5,934 nt of DNA from UBA3071 sp965369635 (GTDB lineage: Bacteria > Chloroflexota > Anaerolineae > UBA3071). The position numbers were made by a program, and so were the translations under genes. Location: assembly GCA_965369635.1 (NCBI GenBank), contig CBDURC010000194.1:1-5934 (forward strand), in the 5' to 3' direction. The notes under the pieces are model-generated. The model had not been told where the DNA came from. It did no database searches and was given only the letters and a program-made list of their open reading frames with translations. Of the stretch, positions 4,710 to 5,934 are shown piece after piece. Each line of letters starts with the position of its first letter. Position 1 is the stretch's first letter.

Positions 4710-5696
4710 ATGAAATACCGTGAACTGGGGCGAACGGGCTGGAAGGTGTCGGCCATCAGCTTCGGCGGCTGGGCCATCGGCAGCGAATGGGGCAAAGTGG
4801 ATGATCGGGAGTCCCTTGCTGCACTGCACCGCGCCGCGGATCTGGGGGTGAGCTTCTTCGACACGGCGGACGTCTACGGCATGGGGCGGAGCGAGCGACT
4901 GGTTGCCCGCTTTCTCAAAGAGCGCAAAGGGGAAAAGATCCACGTAGTCACCAAGGCTGGCCGCCGGTTGTCACCGCACACCGCCGAGGGCTACAATGCC
5001 CAGAACCTGACCGGTTTCGTGGAGGACAGTCTCAGGAACCTGGAGACTGACCGTCTCGACCTCGTGCAGTTGCACTGCCCGCCCACGGAGGTCTACTATC
5101 GGCCTGAGGTGTTCGATGCCCTGGATGACTTGGTCGAGGCGGGTAAGATCCGCTACTACGGCGTCAGCGTGGAGAAGGTGGAGGAAGCGCTGAAGGCCAT
5201 CGAGTATCCAGGCGTGCAGACGGTGCAGATCATCTTCAACATGTTCCGCCACCGCCCGGCTGGGCTGTTCTTCAGCGAGGCCAAGCGGCGGAAGGTGGGC
5301 ATCATCGCTCGTGTCCCATTAGCCAGCGGCCTCCTGGCTGGCAAGATAACGCGTGAGACCACCTTCGCTTCGGACGATCACCGCGCCTTCAACCGTCAAG
5401 GGCAAGCTTTCGACCGAGGCGAGACCTTCTCGGGGGTGAGCTTTGAGACTGGCCTTCGGGCGGTCGAGGAACTGAGAGCGCTCGTGCCGCCGGAGGCGAC
5501 GATGGCCCAGATGGCCCTGCGCTGGATTCTGATGTTCGATGCTGTAACCTGTGCTATCCCTGGCGCCAAGCGGCCGGCGCACGTAGAGGACAACGTCCGC
5601 GCTGCCGACCTGCCCCCCTTGTCCGATTCGACCATGGCGAAGGTGCGTGCGGTGTACGACCGCTACATTCGCGAGCAGGTGCACCAGCGCTGGTAA
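4710..5696 (+). CDS. Aldo/keto reductase
   Basis: 328-residue NAD(P)H-dependent oxidoreductase of the aldo/keto reductase superfamily, a cytoplasmic (beta/alpha)8 barrel that reduces aldehydes or ketones, or oxidises sugars and alcohols. The opening MKYRELGRTGWKVSAISFGG is typical. The catalytic tetrad is complete: Asp51 and Tyr56 in FFDTADVYG, Lys82 in VVTKAG and His122 in LVQLHCPP. A cofactor-binding IPGAKRPAHVEDN lies at 283-295. ATG 4710 is chosen because GGGAGGA (4694-4700) lies nine bases upstream and the family N-terminus starts there; an ATG at 4680 would add ten unrelated residues. As last gene of the unit it may reduce an aldehyde released by the aldolase or act as a sugar dehydrogenase. 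Its stop is 31 bp before a strong terminator. Family is certain, substrate unknown. Confidence 0.93.
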   Translation: MKYRELGRTGWKVSAISFGGWAIGSEWGKVDDRESLAALHRAADLGVSFFDTADVYGMGRSERLVARFLKERKGEKIHVVTKAGRRLSPHTAEGYNAQNLTGFVEDSLRNLETDRLDLVQLHCPPTEVYYRPEVFDALDDLVEAGKIRYYGVSVEKVEEALKAIEYPGVQTVQIIFNMFRHRPAGLFFSEAKRRKVGIIARVPLASGLLAGKITRETTFASDDHRAFNRQGQAFDRGETFSGVSFETGLRAVEELRALVPPEATMAQMALRWILMFDAVTCAIPGAKRPAHVEDNVRAADLPPLSDSTMAKVRAVYDRYIREQVHQRW

Positions 5697-5727
5697 GGCC
5701 GTCTTCAGGAACAGCACGAATCCAAAA

Positions 5728-5761
5728 GAGCGGGCGGTGCTCACCTGCGCACTGCTCGCTC
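5728..5761. terminator. Strong bidirectional rho-independent terminator
   Basis: GAGCGGGCGGTGC (5728-5740) pairs with GCACTGCTCGCTC (5749-5761) over 13 positions, 11 Watson-Crick and two G-U on the plus transcript, with an 8-nt loop. It is followed by CTTGTTTT on the plus strand (5762-5769). On the minus strand the tail is TTTTGG, from CCAAAA at 5722-5727. It sits between the reductase stop (5696) and the minus-strand gene stop (5791), so it serves both converging genes. Confidence 0.85.
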
Positions 5762-5790
5762 CTTGTTTTCGCTCCAAGTGCAGAACAACT

Positions 5791-5934
5791 CTACTGCCTA
5801 GTTCTTCTCCAGTGTGGGTGGTTTTCTCCCCGCATGTGCTGGATGACATACTTCGCCGCTGGGTGGTTGACACGCTGCAATTCTTTCACCACGGCCTCAC
5901 GATCATACGGTACTCGGCGATGCTGCACGTGGTA
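5791..5934 (-). CDS. Unknown protein, C-terminal fragment
   Basis: The last 47 codons of a minus-strand gene that enters from the right edge, stop TAG at 5793-5791. The peptide starts YHVQHRRVPYDREAVVKELQ, continues RVNHPAAKYVIQHMRGE and ends NHPHWRRTRQ. It is basic and rich in His and Arg, with a likely helix around REAVVKELQRV; I do not recognise the family. The frame is open from the edge to the stop and is followed about 30 bp later by the minus-strand arm of the bidirectional terminator, which supports a real gene end. It could instead be the tail of a degraded mobile-element gene. Confidence 0.5.
   Translation of the reverse strand, partial: YHVQHRRVPYDREAVVKELQRVNHPAAKYVIQHMRGENHPHWRRTRQ

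Noticed and set aside
3929..4864. A long minus-strand open frame of 311 codons opposite the isomerase gene
   Set aside because: It is antisense to a clearly conserved isomerase and the start of the reductase, shows no family motif and is explained by high GC content.
1..5934. tRNA, rRNA or other known structured RNA genes
   Set aside because: No tRNA-like cloverleaf with the invariant T-loop, and no rRNA segments, were seen on either strand; the cloverleaf-like fold at 2837-3087 lacks tRNA signatures and has mobile-element ends.

Overview
The window looks like part of a bacterial chromosome of roughly 60% GC. The PadR / DUF89 / CGGC gene set, the high-GC codon use and the abundance of short non-coding repeats would fit an anaerobic Chloroflexota (Anaerolineae-like) genome. 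That assignment is inference from gene style, not from a marker gene.

Layout. Two transcription units diverge from a shared control region at about 1535-1650. The leftward unit (minus strand) is a PadR-type regulator (997-1380), a DUF89/ARMT1-like damage-control phosphatase broken by two frame disruptions (110-979), and the first 24 codons of a CGGC-domain putative metal-binding protein (1-74, cut by the window edge). The rightward unit (plus strand) is a class II ketose-bisphosphate aldolase (1941-2861), an L-fucose-isomerase-family sugar isomerase (3194-4612) and an aldo/keto reductase (4710-5696). It ends at a strong bidirectional terminator (5728-5761). Beyond this a minus-strand gene of unknown function enters from the right edge (5791-5934).

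The two stretches without genes are explained mostly by small non-autonomous mobile elements. In 1381-1940 there is a 101-bp element (1414-1514), two back-to-back sigma-70-like promoters, PadR-type palindromes, and a TA-bounded 193-bp element (1688-1880). In 2862-3193 there is a 251-bp element (2837-3087) flanked by a perfect 10-bp duplication, followed by about 95 bp in which I see only the isomerase ribosome binding site and the fossil stop codon of the aldolase. The 101-bp and 251-bp elements share ends and a hairpin and appear to belong to one family with 10-bp target duplications. The 251-bp copy landed inside the last codons of the aldolase gene and rewrote its C-terminus. The other two sit in the 5' leaders between promoter and start codon of each divergent unit.

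How the genes may work together: isomerase, aldolase and NAD(P)H-type reductase form a plausible sugar or sugar-acid breakdown cassette (aldose to ketose, cleavage of the phosphorylated ketose, reduction of an aldehyde), but no kinase, transporter or glycosidase is visible, so the substrate is unknown. The PadR unit probably responds to a metal or redox-linked signal or a small toxic ligand and likely represses itself, because palindromes overlap its near-consensus promoter.
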